Translations under genes and position numbers: made by a program
DNA from: Actinospineispora eucalypti
Lineage (GTDB): Bacteria > Actinomycetota > Actinomycetes > Mycobacteriales > Pseudonocardiaceae
Direction of reading: 5' to 3'
NCBI GenBank assembly: GCA_014208095.1
Contig: JACHMT010000002.1
Coordinates: 1,612,001-1,676,000, forward strand
Length of the DNA stretch: 64,000 nucleotides
Shown here: positions 1 to 8,680 of the stretch, one piece after another
How positions within the stretch are numbered: the stretch's first letter is position 1
Layout: each line of letters opens with the position of its first letter
The notes under the pieces: generated by a model
Databases searched by the model: none
The model's input: the letters and a program-made list of their open reading frames with translations, nothing else
Told to the model about the DNA's origin: nothing

Positions 1-771
1 CCCACGCCGGCCGACACGACCACGCACACGCACACAAACGACCCGGGCGCCGACACCGAACCCGCACCAACCAGCGCCGGCGGCAACTACGAAACCGTCG
101 AGCAAACCAACACTCCACACCGCGACACAACCCCCGACGAGCCAACCGCCGCGACACCAACCCGAGTACCACCCGCCCGAAGCAGAAGCGGCAAGAGCCG
201 GATCTGGATCGGTGCCCTCGCAATCGGTATGGCCGCAATCGCCGCGATCGCCGGCGCCAAACTGATCTCCACCCACTCCCCCACGGCCAACGCCCCGACC
301 GACCCCGCGCGAGACGCCACCAACCAACCCATCGGCACCGCGGCAACCGTGACCAAAGTGATCGACGCCGAGACCGTCGAAGTCACCGGCCAAAACGTGA
401 CCGGCCCGGTCACGGTGCTCGGCATCGTCACACCCAAGATGGACAACAACCAATGTGGCGCGACAACCGCCAAAGCCTATGCACTCAAAACGCTGACCAA
501 CATGCCGGTCACCCTGGTCACGGACCCCTCACAGCCGCCCACCGACAAAGCAGGGCGCACACAAGCCTTCCTACGACTCGCCGACGGCGGCGACTACTCG
601 GTGATGGCGGTCCGCGCCGGCATGGCCCGCCACTACAACAGCCCACACCCCGTCATGAACGCCGACGAACTCCAAGCCGCCGAGCAACAAGCAAAACACG
701 ACAAGCTCGGGCTATGGGACAGCCAATGCGACGGTAAACGCATTACCTCCACCCCCTCCAGCCACAACTAG
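1..771 (+). CDS. Membrane-anchored staphylococcal-nuclease-fold protein, N-terminus cut by window edge
   Basis: The reading frame is open from base 1, so the start lies upstream; an internal ATG at 229 lies inside the membrane segment. The visible part has a Thr/Pro-rich stretch (about residues 1-60), a basic patch RSRSGKSR, one hydrophobic helix (IWIGALAIGMAAIAAIAG) and a C-terminal SNase-like domain of about 130 residues. Basic residues before the helix predict an outside C-terminus. The fold signatures VLGIVTP and DKAGRTQAFLRL match thermonuclease, but the usual R-L-I-G-I-D-T-P-E site reads TVLGIVTPK, so the catalytic Arg, Asp and Glu of the family are replaced; only the GR arginine remains. 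It is probably not an active nuclease, perhaps a surface binding domain. The fold is fairly certain, the role unknown. Confidence 0.75.
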   Translation, partial: PTPADTTTHTHTNDPGADTEPAPTSAGGNYETVEQTNTPHRDTTPDEPTAATPTRVPPARSRSGKSRIWIGALAIGMAAIAAIAGAKLISTHSPTANAPTDPARDATNQPIGTAATVTKVIDAETVEVTGQNVTGPVTVLGIVTPKMDNNQCGATTAKAYALKTLTNMPVTLVTDPSQPPTDKAGRTQAFLRLADGGDYSVMAVRAGMARHYNSPHPVMNADELQAAEQQAKHDKLGLWDSQCDGKRITSTPSSHN

Positions 772-1042
772 TCACACCGCGCCGACGCAGGCACACCGAC
801 ACACAGGCGGCGCGGCGCCTGCCGTCGCCGGCCAACTGGGTCGGCAGTCATCACCCGCGCACCCCAGGTACCCGGGCCTGCTGCTGGGTGTGGCCTGGAT
901 CTGGTCGAGGTAGGCGTGGGTGTCCACCCGTACCAACGGGCCACCCGGCAGGTGCGGCGAGTCGATCCGGCCCGATGCTGAGGTGTGAATCCGGTTAGCA
1001 CGGCGGCGAAGCCCGGGCCGTTAGGCCCGGTCACGCGGAGGT

Positions 1043-1357
1043 TCAGGCTGCTGGTCCGGGGGTGACGGTGTGGCCGAGTTGCTCGAGTTGGTGGACGAGT
1101 TTGCGGGTTCGGTGTTCGGCGGAGCGTCGTCGCTGGTTCCAGTCAGGGCCGAGGTCTTGGTAGCCGGTCTGGTCGTGCAGGACGTGGCAGTAGACGCCCC
1201 AGGAGCCCGACAGCAGCCCCACGACCAGTGGTGACGGGACCAGCGCGCCGACGTAGGTGGCGTAGATGAGAGTGACCACCAGCGGGGAGAAGCCGAAGCG
1301 TTGCTGATAGCCGCCGTAGAGCGGCGCCGGGAGGTTGGTTCCCGCGAGCAGTACCAC
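1043..1357 (-). pseudogene. Chimeric relic: MFS transporter N-terminus joined to an IS110-type transposase C-terminus
   Basis: Residues 1-50 (NLPAPLYGGYQQRFGFSP, VVTLIYATYVGAL) look like the first part of an MFS drug transporter. From about residue 55 the sequence (VLHDQTGYQDLGPDW, RTRKLVHQLEQLGHTVTPGP) switches to the tail typical of IS110/IS116/IS902 transposases. The transporter lacks at least ten helices and the transposase lacks its catalytic domains, so neither half can work. The in-frame join gives a 104-residue ORF that an automatic pipeline may call a gene. The MFS half is fairly sure; the transposase family is recognised from memory of its C-terminal pattern. Confidence 0.55.
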
Positions 1358-1412
1358 GATCGTGTCGGGGTCGCCCAGAATCGGGCGGTGGAGCGCTGGA
1401 CCGTGGCGGTGC

Positions 1413-2252
1413 TCACCGGGACCCGTAGTCGTGGAACGGGTCGTCGCGTTCGCGTACGGCCGCGCGGAGCCCGATCGCGGTGGCCCTGGCCTCGAAGTCC
1501 AGTCCTTCTTGGGTGTGGCGGGCGACGCCGTCGAGCAGGATGCCGAGGGTGCGGCTGGCGGCCATGCCCATGTTCTCCACCGTCTGGTTGCACAGCAGCT
1601 TGTGCAGTTGTAGTTGGTTGGCGGGCAGCCGGGCCATGCGGCGCGCGAGATCGGCGGTGTGCCGGTCGAGTTCCTCGTCGGGCACGGTTTCCAGGATGAG
1701 CCCGATTCGTTCGGCCTCGGGCGCGGTGATCTGGTCTCCGGTGAGCAGGTAGCGTTTGGCGCGCTCCAGGCCCATGCGGTAGACCCACATGGCGGTGGTG
1801 GGGGTGCCCCAGACCCGAGCGGGTGGGTAGCCGAAGCTGGCGCCGTGGCCGGCGATGACCAGGTCGGCGCACAGCACTAGGTCGGTGCCGCCGCCGATGC
1901 ACCAGCCTTGCACCGCAGCGATGGTCGGTTTCGCCGCGTACCACAGCTTCAGGTACGTCTGGACGAACCGGCCCATCCAGCGGTAGTCGGTGGCGGAGTC
2001 CCACACGCGGTCGGGCGCGGTGGTCTCGGCCCGCTGCTCGTCGATGAGGCGGTCGATCTGGTACCCGGCGCAGAACGCGGGACCCTCTGCACGGAGCAGG
2101 ATCACCCGCACCGCCGGGTCGCCGTCGGCGGCGTCGATCGCGGCGGCGAGTTCGTCGCGCAGCTCGGGGGTGATCGTGTTGTACTCCTCGGCGCGGCAGA
2201 GGGTGATCGTCGCGACGCCGTCGGCGACCGCCGTGCGCAGTGTCGGTTCCAT
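1413..2252 (-). CDS. Enoyl-CoA hydratase/isomerase family protein (crotonase fold)
   Basis: A 279-residue crotonase. Oxyanion-hole segments AFCAGYQID (about 60) and GWCIGGGTDLVLCADL (about 120) are present. The two glutamates that act in enoyl-CoA hydratase are not at their usual places: the segment after GGG reads TDL, and the second region reads SFGYPPARVWG. The reaction may therefore be isomerisation, hydrolysis or something else rather than plain hydration. Its ATG directly follows the TGA of the crotonase at 2253-3092, so the two are translationally coupled and form an operon with the acyl-CoA ligase. The start is the only sensible one. Confidence 0.85.
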   Translation of the reverse strand: MEPTLRTAVADGVATITLCRAEEYNTITPELRDELAAAIDAADGDPAVRVILLRAEGPAFCAGYQIDRLIDEQRAETTAPDRVWDSATDYRWMGRFVQTYLKLWYAAKPTIAAVQGWCIGGGTDLVLCADLVIAGHGASFGYPPARVWGTPTTAMWVYRMGLERAKRYLLTGDQITAPEAERIGLILETVPDEELDRHTADLARRMARLPANQLQLHKLLCNQTVENMGMAASRTLGILLDGVARHTQEGLDFEARATAIGLRAAVRERDDPFHDYGSR

Positions 2253-3092
2253 TCAGTCCCCCGCTCCGACGGCCGTGTCCAACAGGGTCGTGTGCTTGCC
2301 CGCCCGGCCGGCGTCGGTCTTCTCGTAGAACCGGGAGAGGCGGCCGGGAATTTCCGGGTTGCCCATCAGGGTGTAGCCGTAGAGCGCCTCGATGGCGAGC
2401 TGGTCGTCGAGCGGGCGGCCGATGACCTCGAGCAGCGTCTGTTTGGCCGATTCCAGCGCGGTCTGGTCGTTGCGCAGGATGGTCGCCACGGTGGCTTCGG
2501 CGGCATCCATCAGCTGGTCGTGGCCGACCACCTTGGATACCAGGTTGGCGCTGAGCGCGCGGTGGGCGTCGACCGGTTCGCCGGTGAGCAGCATCTCGGC
2601 GGCGAACCCCGCGCCGCAGATGTTGACCAGGCGCACCACACCGCCGTCGGCGTGGTGAAAGCCCCGGCGAATTTCGAAGGACCCGAACTTTGCCTGCGCC
2701 GAGGCGATCCGGATGTCGCAGGCCAGCGCCGTCTCGAAGCCGCCGGCCAGTGCCCAGCCGTTGACCGCCGCGACGATCGGCTTGTAGATGCGGTGCAGCC
2801 CTCTGGTCAGCCCGCCGAGGCCGTCGCGGATCTTGGCCCGTGCCCCCATCTCGTGCATGCCGGGCACGCCGAGCCACCGCGGCACGTGGGTTTTCAGGTC
2901 GGCGCCCGCGCAGAACGCCTCGTCCCCGGCGCCGGTCACGATCGCGACCCGCAGCCGGTGGTCGTCGCGGAAGTCGGCCCAGACCTGTTGCAACAGCCGG
3001 TGGGTCTCGAGGTCGATGGCGTTCATCGCTTCCGGCCGGTTGAGGGTCACGTAAGCGACCTCGCCGCGCTTGTCGTATAGGACCTTGGGCAT
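2253..3092 (-). CDS. Enoyl-CoA hydratase/isomerase
   Basis: A 279-residue crotonase with complete signatures: FCAGADL (oxyanion hole), GWALAGGFETALACDI with Glu after AGGF, and FGSFEIRRGF with the second Glu. A normal hydratase or isomerase on an enoyl-CoA thioester in the cytoplasm is expected. It lies 15 bp downstream of the acyl-CoA ligase and abuts the next crotonase, so ligase, hydratase and variant crotonase probably process one acyl substrate. Confidence 0.9.
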   Translation of the reverse strand: MPKVLYDKRGEVAYVTLNRPEAMNAIDLETHRLLQQVWADFRDDHRLRVAIVTGAGDEAFCAGADLKTHVPRWLGVPGMHEMGARAKIRDGLGGLTRGLHRIYKPIVAAVNGWALAGGFETALACDIRIASAQAKFGSFEIRRGFHHADGGVVRLVNICGAGFAAEMLLTGEPVDAHRALSANLVSKVVGHDQLMDAAEATVATILRNDQTALESAKQTLLEVIGRPLDDQLAIEALYGYTLMGNPEIPGRLSRFYEKTDAGRAGKHTTLLDTAVGAGD

Positions 3093-3107
3093 CGCTTTGC
3101 CTTTCTG

Positions 3108-4730
3108 TCAGCCGAGCTGTTGCGCGCGTTCGCGCAGCACGTGTTTCTGGACCTTGCCGGTCACGGTCATCGGGAAGTCCTCATCCGGTTCGAGGAACCG
3201 GACGAGGTGCGGGATCTTGTAGTGCGCCAGGCGGCCGGCGCAGTGGGCGAGAATCTCCTCGGCGCTCACCCCGGCTCCGGGAGCGGCCTTGATCCAGGCC
3301 ACCGCCTGCTCGCCGTAGACGGGATCGGGCATCCCGACCACCTGCACGTCCGCCACCCCGGGGTGGGCGCGCAGGAAGTCCTCGATCTCGCGTGGGTAGA
3401 TGTTCTCCCCACCGCGGATGATCATGTCTTTGATACGGCCGATGATCGCCACGTAGCCGTCGCGGTCCATCGTGGCCAGGTCACCGGTGTGCATCCAGCC
3501 CGCCTGGTCGACCGCCTCGCGGGACGCCTGCTCGGCCGCCCAGTACCCGCGCATCACGGAGTATCCCCGTACCCGCAGTTCACCGGGGGTGCCTCGGGGC
3601 ACGGGCCGACCGGTCTCGGGATCGACGACCGCGACCTCGGTGTGCGGGTGTGCCGTGCCCACGGTCTCGGTGCGGCGTTGCGGCGAGTCGTTCACGCGGG
3701 TCTGGGTGGACAGCGGGGAGGTCTCGGTCATGCCGTAGCCGATCGTGATGTCCGCCAGATGCATCTCACCGATCAGCCGCCGCATCAGCTCGACCGGGCA
3801 CGGCGCGCCGGCGATGATTCCGCCGCGCAGCGAGGTCAGGTCGTAGGAGCCGAAGTCGGGCAGCATCAGCTCGGCGATGAACATCGTCGGCACCCCGTAC
3901 AGCGCGGTGCACCGTTCGGCCTGCACCGCCGCCAGCGCCGCCGCCGGTTCGAACGACGGCCCCGGCAGCACCACACAAGCACCGTGGGTGAGCGCCGCCA
4001 GGTTGCCGAGCACCATGCCGAAGCAGTGGTAGTACGGCACCGGCACGCAGATGCGGTCACTCTCGGTGAAGCCGCAGCGCCGGCCGCTGAACAGGCCGTT
4101 GTTGAGCAGGCCGTGATGGGTTAACGACGCCCCTTTGGGCGCGCCCGTGGTGCCGCTGGTGTACTGGATGTTGATCACGTCGTCGGAGTGGAGCTCCGCT
4201 TCCCGGGCGGCGAGCTGGCCGGCAGTCACGTCCCGGCCGCGTTCGATCAGTGCCTGCCAGTCGGGTGTGCCGAGGAATACGACGTGCCGCAGGTCCGGGC
4301 ACTCGGGTCCGGCCTCGGCCACCAGCTTCACGTAGTCGCTGCTCTTGTGCTCGAGCGAGCTGAACAGCACCCGACTGCCCGACTGTCGCAGCACGAAGGC
4401 GGCCTCGGCCGAGCGGTAGGCGGGGTTGACGGTGACCAGGATCGCGCCGATCCGCGCGGTCGCGTACTGCACGAGCGCCCACTCCATGCAGTTCGTGGCC
4501 CAGATGGCGACGCGCTCGCCCCGGGCGACGCCGAGCGCGAGCAGCCCGCGCGCCACCTCGTCCACGGCCACGTCGAGCTCGGCGAAGGTGCATCGCCAGT
4601 CCTGCTGACACGAGACCAGCGCCTCGCGTCCGGCGAAGCGGCGCGCCGCCGACCGCAGCTGCGCGCCGATCGTCCCGGCCCGCAGGGGTACCTCGTCCAC
4701 TCCGTGCACGTACGAGATCAGGTCCGACAC
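3108..4730 (-). CDS. Fatty acyl-CoA synthetase (AMP-binding, ANL superfamily)
   Basis: Activates a carboxylic acid to its CoA thioester via an acyl-adenylate. Motifs: YTSGTTGAPKG (P-loop), GYGMTETS, GWMHTGDLATMDRDGY, GRIKDMIIRGGENIYPREIE (hinge), and TGKVQKHVLRE with the catalytic lysine near the C-terminus. The reading frame extends to an ATG at 4772, but that start would place the TGAATCATGATTCA palindrome inside the coding region. A GTG at 4730 is preceded by GGAGG six bases upstream, so it is chosen (540 residues). First gene of an operon with two crotonases, divergent from a TetR gene. Confidence 0.92.
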   Translation of the reverse strand: MSDLISYVHGVDEVPLRAGTIGAQLRSAARRFAGREALVSCQQDWRCTFAELDVAVDEVARGLLALGVARGERVAIWATNCMEWALVQYATARIGAILVTVNPAYRSAEAAFVLRQSGSRVLFSSLEHKSSDYVKLVAEAGPECPDLRHVVFLGTPDWQALIERGRDVTAGQLAAREAELHSDDVINIQYTSGTTGAPKGASLTHHGLLNNGLFSGRRCGFTESDRICVPVPYYHCFGMVLGNLAALTHGACVVLPGPSFEPAAALAAVQAERCTALYGVPTMFIAELMLPDFGSYDLTSLRGGIIAGAPCPVELMRRLIGEMHLADITIGYGMTETSPLSTQTRVNDSPQRRTETVGTAHPHTEVAVVDPETGRPVPRGTPGELRVRGYSVMRGYWAAEQASREAVDQAGWMHTGDLATMDRDGYVAIIGRIKDMIIRGGENIYPREIEDFLRAHPGVADVQVVGMPDPVYGEQAVAWIKAAPGAGVSAEEILAHCAGRLAHYKIPHLVRFLEPDEDFPMTVTGKVQKHVLRERAQQLG

Positions 4731-4757
4731 CGCTGTCCTCCCGCCGGTCTTGAACAG

Positions 4758-4771
4758 TGAATCATGATTCA
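4758..4771. promoter_or_regulatory. Perfect palindrome, likely TetR operator
   Basis: TGAATCATGATTCA is a perfect 14-bp palindrome, flanked by a partial repeat ending at 4779 (ATTCAC). It lies between the divergent ligase (start 4730) and TetR (start 4861) genes. The position fits autoregulation and repression of the ligase operon. Confidence 0.55.
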
Positions 4772-4860
4772 TAATTCACAACAAGCCCCGCAGCCCGGAT
4801 AGCCGGCCCGTGGCGCGCGGCCGCGTATCCTCCTGCCCGATGCACAGGGAGGTCGGCAGC

Positions 4861-5490
4861 GTGGTCGAGCAGAAGGCGCAGCGCCCCACGGCGGCGCGAC
4901 AGCGCCGCGCCGCCGCCCGTGAAGCGATCCTCACCGCCACCCGCGAGGTGATCGCCGAAACCGGATTCCCGGACGCGCAGGTATCGGTGATCGCGCACCG
5001 AGCCGGAGTCGCCGTCGGCTCGATCTACCAGCACTTCCCCTCACGGGCCGAACTGTTCGCCGAGATGTACCGGCAGGTCGCCGGCCACGAGTACGACGTG
5101 GTCAAGCAGGCCGCCGCCGATGGCGGGAGCGCGAGCGAACGGATCGCCACCGCCGTCCGCACGTTCTGCACCCGCGCCCTGCGCGCCGGCCGGTTCGCGC
5201 ACACCCTGCTCGTGGAACCCACCGAACCGGCCGTCGACGAGCACCGACTCGCCTTCCGCGAGGGCTACCGGCGCCTGTTCGCCCGACTCATCACCGACGG
5301 AATCGCCGAGGGCGAGCTCCCCACACAGGACGCCGAGATCTCCTCGGCCGCGGTCCTCGGCATCATGACCGAGACACTGGTACGCCCGCTCGGCGAAACC
5401 GGCCCGATGAAACAACCGGAAAAGCTGGTGCGCCAGGTCGTCCAGCTGAGTCTTGCCGCGATCGGCGCCACGTCATCCCCACGCGCCTGA
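4861..5490 (+). CDS. TetR-family transcriptional regulator
   Basis: The N-terminal HTH (AREAILTATREVIAETGF, then VSVIAHRAGVAVGSIYQHFPSRAELF) is typical of TetR. The C-terminal domain binds an unidentified ligand, likely the acyl-CoA made by the divergent ligase. The frame is open further upstream, with an ATG at 4840, but GTG 4861 has an AGGGAGG Shine-Dalgarno eight bases ahead and is preferred (209 residues). It likely binds the palindrome at 4758-4771 and controls the ligase/crotonase operon, as FadR- and PaaR-type TetRs do in actinobacteria. Confidence 0.88.
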   Translation: MVEQKAQRPTAARQRRAAAREAILTATREVIAETGFPDAQVSVIAHRAGVAVGSIYQHFPSRAELFAEMYRQVAGHEYDVVKQAAADGGSASERIATAVRTFCTRALRAGRFAHTLLVEPTEPAVDEHRLAFREGYRRLFARLITDGIAEGELPTQDAEISSAAVLGIMTETLVRPLGETGPMKQPEKLVRQVVQLSLAAIGATSSPRA

Positions 5491-5514
5491 CCGGACACCT
5501 GGCGTCGCCCGGCA

Positions 5515-6020
5515 CTAAGCCTCGATCCACCGACAGGTTGGGCCGCGTGGGCTGTCTCGTCGAAGTTGATCAGTGTGGTCTGGGAACGTGTGTGATCGCC
5601 TGACCTCGCTGTCAGGTGTTCCACGTAGTTGTCCGGGTCGTGCTGTTGCCGGCAGGTGGTCAGGTGGCGGTGCTCGGTGGGCCGCGGGCTCGGGTGAACA
5701 GCTGGGTCCATGCGGTTGCCCATGGCCATGCGCTGGGTAAGTGCGGTCACTGTGGTGGCCTTGGTCAGGTTCGGGACGGGGTGGTCGCGGCGGCGCGGGT
5801 GAGGTTGAACGCCATGCCCGCGAGCACCAACCAGGCCGCGTTCGCGGCGAACACGCCGACGGGCAGGTGGGGGTGGACCTGTTCGATGATTGCATGGTGG
5901 CGGTGGGTTCGGCGGGCGTCTCGGCGGCCAATACCCACGACAGCAAGGCGCCCAAGCCGCCGGTCAAGGCGATCCCACCCTCCGGTCCCGCCGAGCCCCG
6001 CAGGGGGGCGGCCTGGCAAG
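5515..6020 (-). mobile_element. Degenerate IS1380-type transposase relic
   Basis: On the minus strand the frame ending at 5765 reads HRHHAIIEQVHPHLP, then FAANAAWLVLAGMAFNLTRA, the C-terminal part of IS1380 transposases, with about a dozen residues missing between EQV and HLP. After a frameshift another frame near 5660-5720 reads ATAWTQLFTRARGPPSTATT, which matches the family's extreme C-terminus. No continuous frame, terminal repeats or target duplication were identified. From 6020 to 6301 no gene is recognised. Confidence 0.55.
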
Positions 6021-6301
6021 CTGCATGCCGGCTACCTACCGACTCCGGCGGGCCGCGCGGAGGACCGCGGGCTAGCTGCGCTGGCCGCAGTGCTGGCCGT
6101 CTCCGGGCTTCGGCATGATCGACGATCTCCTTCACAAGATCGTCGAACCCTACGTCTCCCGACTTTCGTGTCCGCTGAGCGGGGGCAACATCAGATCCGC
6201 CATCTGGCCCGACCTGCCTGGGGTGACGACACTCGCGGCTTGGGCGTCCGCCGCGCGGCCGCGAGCCGTGGTGAACAGCCTCCGGTCGTGCAGATGGGTA
6301 A

Positions 6302-7114
6302 TTACGCGCTGGACAGCTGGGACGGAGTGCCCGCTTGCCGGGATGCAGGCGGCCTGGCCGGCGAGCTCGGTGACTCCGCCGGGGAGAGGTGCTCGCGCCG
6401 GAAGCTCAAGTGTTCGACCATCGCCGTCTCTGCCTCGTCGGGATCTCCGGCGTCGATGGCCGCGAGAATGGCCTGGTGCTGTCGAACAGTTTGCTGCGCC
6501 GCCTCGGGCGACAGGTCCAGATCCCCGACCGGCTCGGTCGCCGCGTGGAGTGCGTGTACGAACGCGGCAATCGCGCGATTGCCGGAGGCGGCCGCGATCG
6601 TGGAGTGGAACCGCGCGTCGAGTTCGGACACTTCCGGGTCGTCTGCCTCGATGGTCTTCTCCCTGGCCACCACCTCGCGCAGGGCCGCCAGGTTCCGCGC
6701 GGACCGATTCGCCGCGGCCAGCCGCGCGGCCGGCACCTCGAGGTACTGACGGACCATTGCGACCTCGTCAGCCCGCAGAGTCCCGAGCTGGAGGCGGACC
6801 TGCAAGGACTCCGCGAGGGTTGACCCGAGCGACTGGTGGTCGACCTGTTTGACGAAGCTTCCACCCCGGACGCCAGGAGACTTGGTGATCAGTCCCTCGG
6901 CGCACAGCGACCGCAGCGCCTCACGAACGGTGGTACGGCTGACGCCGAATTGCCGGCTCAGCTCGGCCTCCGGCGGGAGGCGCTCCCCGCCCCGCAGCTC
7001 GCCGGAGACGATGGCCGCGCGGATCTTCTGTTCGACCTGCGCGCGGGGGCGCACGACCTTCTGGCCGATGATCCTCGGCTCACGCTTGTCCGAGTCTGTG
7101 TCCGAAGATGCCAC
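6302..7114 (-). CDS. GntR-family regulator, FadR/FCD subfamily (paralogue 1)
   Basis: N-terminal winged HTH (RAQVEQKIRAAIVSGEL, SRQFGVSRTTVREALRSL) followed by an FCD ligand domain (MVRQYLEVPAARLAA, LDARFHSTIAAASGN, HQAILAAIDAGDPDEAE). The frame could begin at 7261, but GTG 7114 has GGAGG six bases ahead and aligns with the start of the second paralogue (20502-21332), so it is chosen (270 residues). The two proteins are about 60% identical by eye, with identical recognition helices. A TTGTACGACCG element lies 50 bp upstream, suggesting autoregulation. FCD proteins usually respond to carboxylic or acyl effectors. Confidence 0.92.
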   Translation of the reverse strand: MASSDTDSDKREPRIIGQKVVRPRAQVEQKIRAAIVSGELRGGERLPPEAELSRQFGVSRTTVREALRSLCAEGLITKSPGVRGGSFVKQVDHQSLGSTLAESLQVRLQLGTLRADEVAMVRQYLEVPAARLAAANRSARNLAALREVVAREKTIEADDPEVSELDARFHSTIAAASGNRAIAAFVHALHAATEPVGDLDLSPEAAQQTVRQHQAILAAIDAGDPDEAETAMVEHLSFRREHLSPAESPSSPARPPASRQAGTPSQLSSA

Positions 7115-7163
7115 TGTGTCCTCCGAGCTGGCGCAGGGCACCGAAGCGCCGCACTTGAGGAAA

Positions 7164-7174
7164 TTGTACGACCG
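7164..7174 (+). promoter_or_regulatory. Candidate GntR operator (TTGTACGACCG)
   Basis: Matches the recurrent island motif in its TTGT...GAC core and overlaps a perfect inverted repeat GTACG-AC-CGTAC at 7166-7177. Located between 7114 and the upstream region, at the promoter of the first GntR gene. Confidence 0.45.
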
Positions 7175-7214
7175 TACCCGGCGACACGAGGGTGATCTCT
7201 TGTACCCGACCTGG

Positions 7215-8537
7215 TCACGGTCGATCAGGGACCGCGCGCTCCAGGAAGAGGGCCAGCACATCCAGCACGTCGGAGCGAGGAAGCAGTTCGGCCTGGATGC
7301 ACAGTGCGTACGGAAGCTCGACCAGCAACGCCCACATCACCACCCGCGCCACACGTCGTTCCGTCGACTCGTCGGGCAGGCCGCCCGGGAGCAGGCCGTC
7401 GACGATCGACAGCGCGGTCTGCCGCAGGTGCACCGTGAGGCCGCCCAACTCGATCTCGTTACCCGACTCGTGGACCCATAGGTGCAGCACGGGTCCGTGC
7501 TGCACCAACATGTCGAGCCAGCTCGAGATCCAGGCGCGCAGGTCCTGGCGACCGGTGTCCGCGGTGGGAAGCTGGGCCAGCGGGCCGCGTAGCGCAAGGG
7601 CCGCACGGTGGGTGAGTGTCTGCAGCAGCGCACGGCGATCCGGCCAGAAGGCCGAGAAGCTGGCGCGCGGGAGTCCGGCAACCGTGATGATCTCCCCGAC
7701 ACTCGTCGCCCCGTAGCCCTGTCGCCGGATGACATCCACGGCGGCGGTCAGGGTCCGGTCGACCACGTATTCAGCGCGTGACGTCCTGGCCGCCCGCCGC
7801 AGCCCCACCAGACCGGTGGACGGCTCGGGAAGCGCGGGGAGACCCTGTCGGCTGCGTCGCCGGGGCGTGATCTCGTCATGCGGGGCGGGCGTCGGCGGCG
7901 GTTGCCAGGTGGGCCTGGGTAGGTCCGGCAACAGCGTGTTACCGACGAGGACGGCCAGATGATCGTCGACGACACTCTCATCGATCCCCGGCATCTGCGC
8001 GGCGCGCGTCAACTGAGCCCAAGCGACCAGCGTGAGGACCGCGATCGCCAGCACGCCCGGATCCACGCTTCCGGTGTCCAGCTTCTCGAACCGAGGGCGC
8101 AGGGTCTCCGCAAAGCTGCTCAGTGTCCGGAGGACCGACTGGCGCAGCTCCCGCTCGGCCTCGTCGACCATCAGCCACATCCGCATCGCTGTCGACCGTC
8201 GGTGGACGACGGACGAGAGTCCGGCGATCCAGACCCTCAGTTCGTCCAGGCCGGCCCGGTCCGCCTCGACCGTGCCCAGGCGGCCTGCGTGCCTGACGAC
8301 GTCAGCGCCACACTCCTCGGCGAGATCGCGGAGTATCTCCTCCTTACTCCGGTACAGCTCCCGAAGAACGTCGGAGGTCACTCCGGCGGCGGCCGCGATG
8401 GCCTCCATGGTCGTGGCCCGATAGCCGATTCGTCGGAAGAGCGTGAGCGCGGCGCAGACCGCGTCCTCCGGAGTCGGCGTCCGCGACATTGCGGATCCCG
8501 AGCCACCGCCGCCACGTCGCCACGAACCGCTCACCAT
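7215..8537 (-). CDS. Tandem TetR-type regulator (two TetR units in one chain)
   Basis: Two complete TetR HTH units occur in one polypeptide. The first is near residues 20-70 (ALTLFRRIGYRATTMEAIA, then GVTSDVLRELYRSKEEIL); the second is near 245-295 (VDVIRRQGYGATSVGEII, then GLPRASFSAFWPDRRALL). Each is followed by an all-helical regulatory region, joined by a Pro/Arg-rich linker (PPPTPAPHDEITPRRRSR). ATG 8537 and GTG 8534 follow a GGAGG; ATG 8487-8489 is a shorter option. The ORF opens at 8804 but the extra N-terminus is low-complexity. The protein is about 440 residues against roughly 200 for a usual TetR. It lies between a GntR gene and the CoA-ester genes; target unknown. Confidence 0.85.
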   Translation of the reverse strand: MVSGSWRRGGGGSGSAMSRTPTPEDAVCAALTLFRRIGYRATTMEAIAAAAGVTSDVLRELYRSKEEILRDLAEECGADVVRHAGRLGTVEADRAGLDELRVWIAGLSSVVHRRSTAMRMWLMVDEAERELRQSVLRTLSSFAETLRPRFEKLDTGSVDPGVLAIAVLTLVAWAQLTRAAQMPGIDESVVDDHLAVLVGNTLLPDLPRPTWQPPPTPAPHDEITPRRRSRQGLPALPEPSTGLVGLRRAARTSRAEYVVDRTLTAAVDVIRRQGYGATSVGEIITVAGLPRASFSAFWPDRRALLQTLTHRAALALRGPLAQLPTADTGRQDLRAWISSWLDMLVQHGPVLHLWVHESGNEIELGGLTVHLRQTALSIVDGLLPGGLPDESTERRVARVVMWALLVELPYALCIQAELLPRSDVLDVLALFLERAVPDRP

Positions 8538-8680
8538 CAAGCCTCCGGCGACCGAACTTAGCCAAGGCGAGTTCGTTCCGCACCCGTGGCCGCGGTCCGG
8601 CGGGTCGCGCTGGGGGTCCGCGCCGCCCGCGCGCCCGAGTCGATCGATAGTCCTCGGCCCCTCGACCACGGCCGGAATGA

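Noticed and set aside
768..1034. 88-residue minus-strand ORF
   Set aside because: No family resemblance and Arg/Thr/Pro composition of a GC-rich shadow frame; it overlaps the end of the SNase-like gene.
1021..2877. 618-residue minus-strand ORF
   Set aside because: Arg/Pro/His-rich alternative frame of the two crotonase genes, which have complete motifs in their own frames.
5616..6749. 377-residue plus-strand ORF
   Set aside because: Runs antisense through the IS1380 relic and the GntR gene; low-complexity composition.
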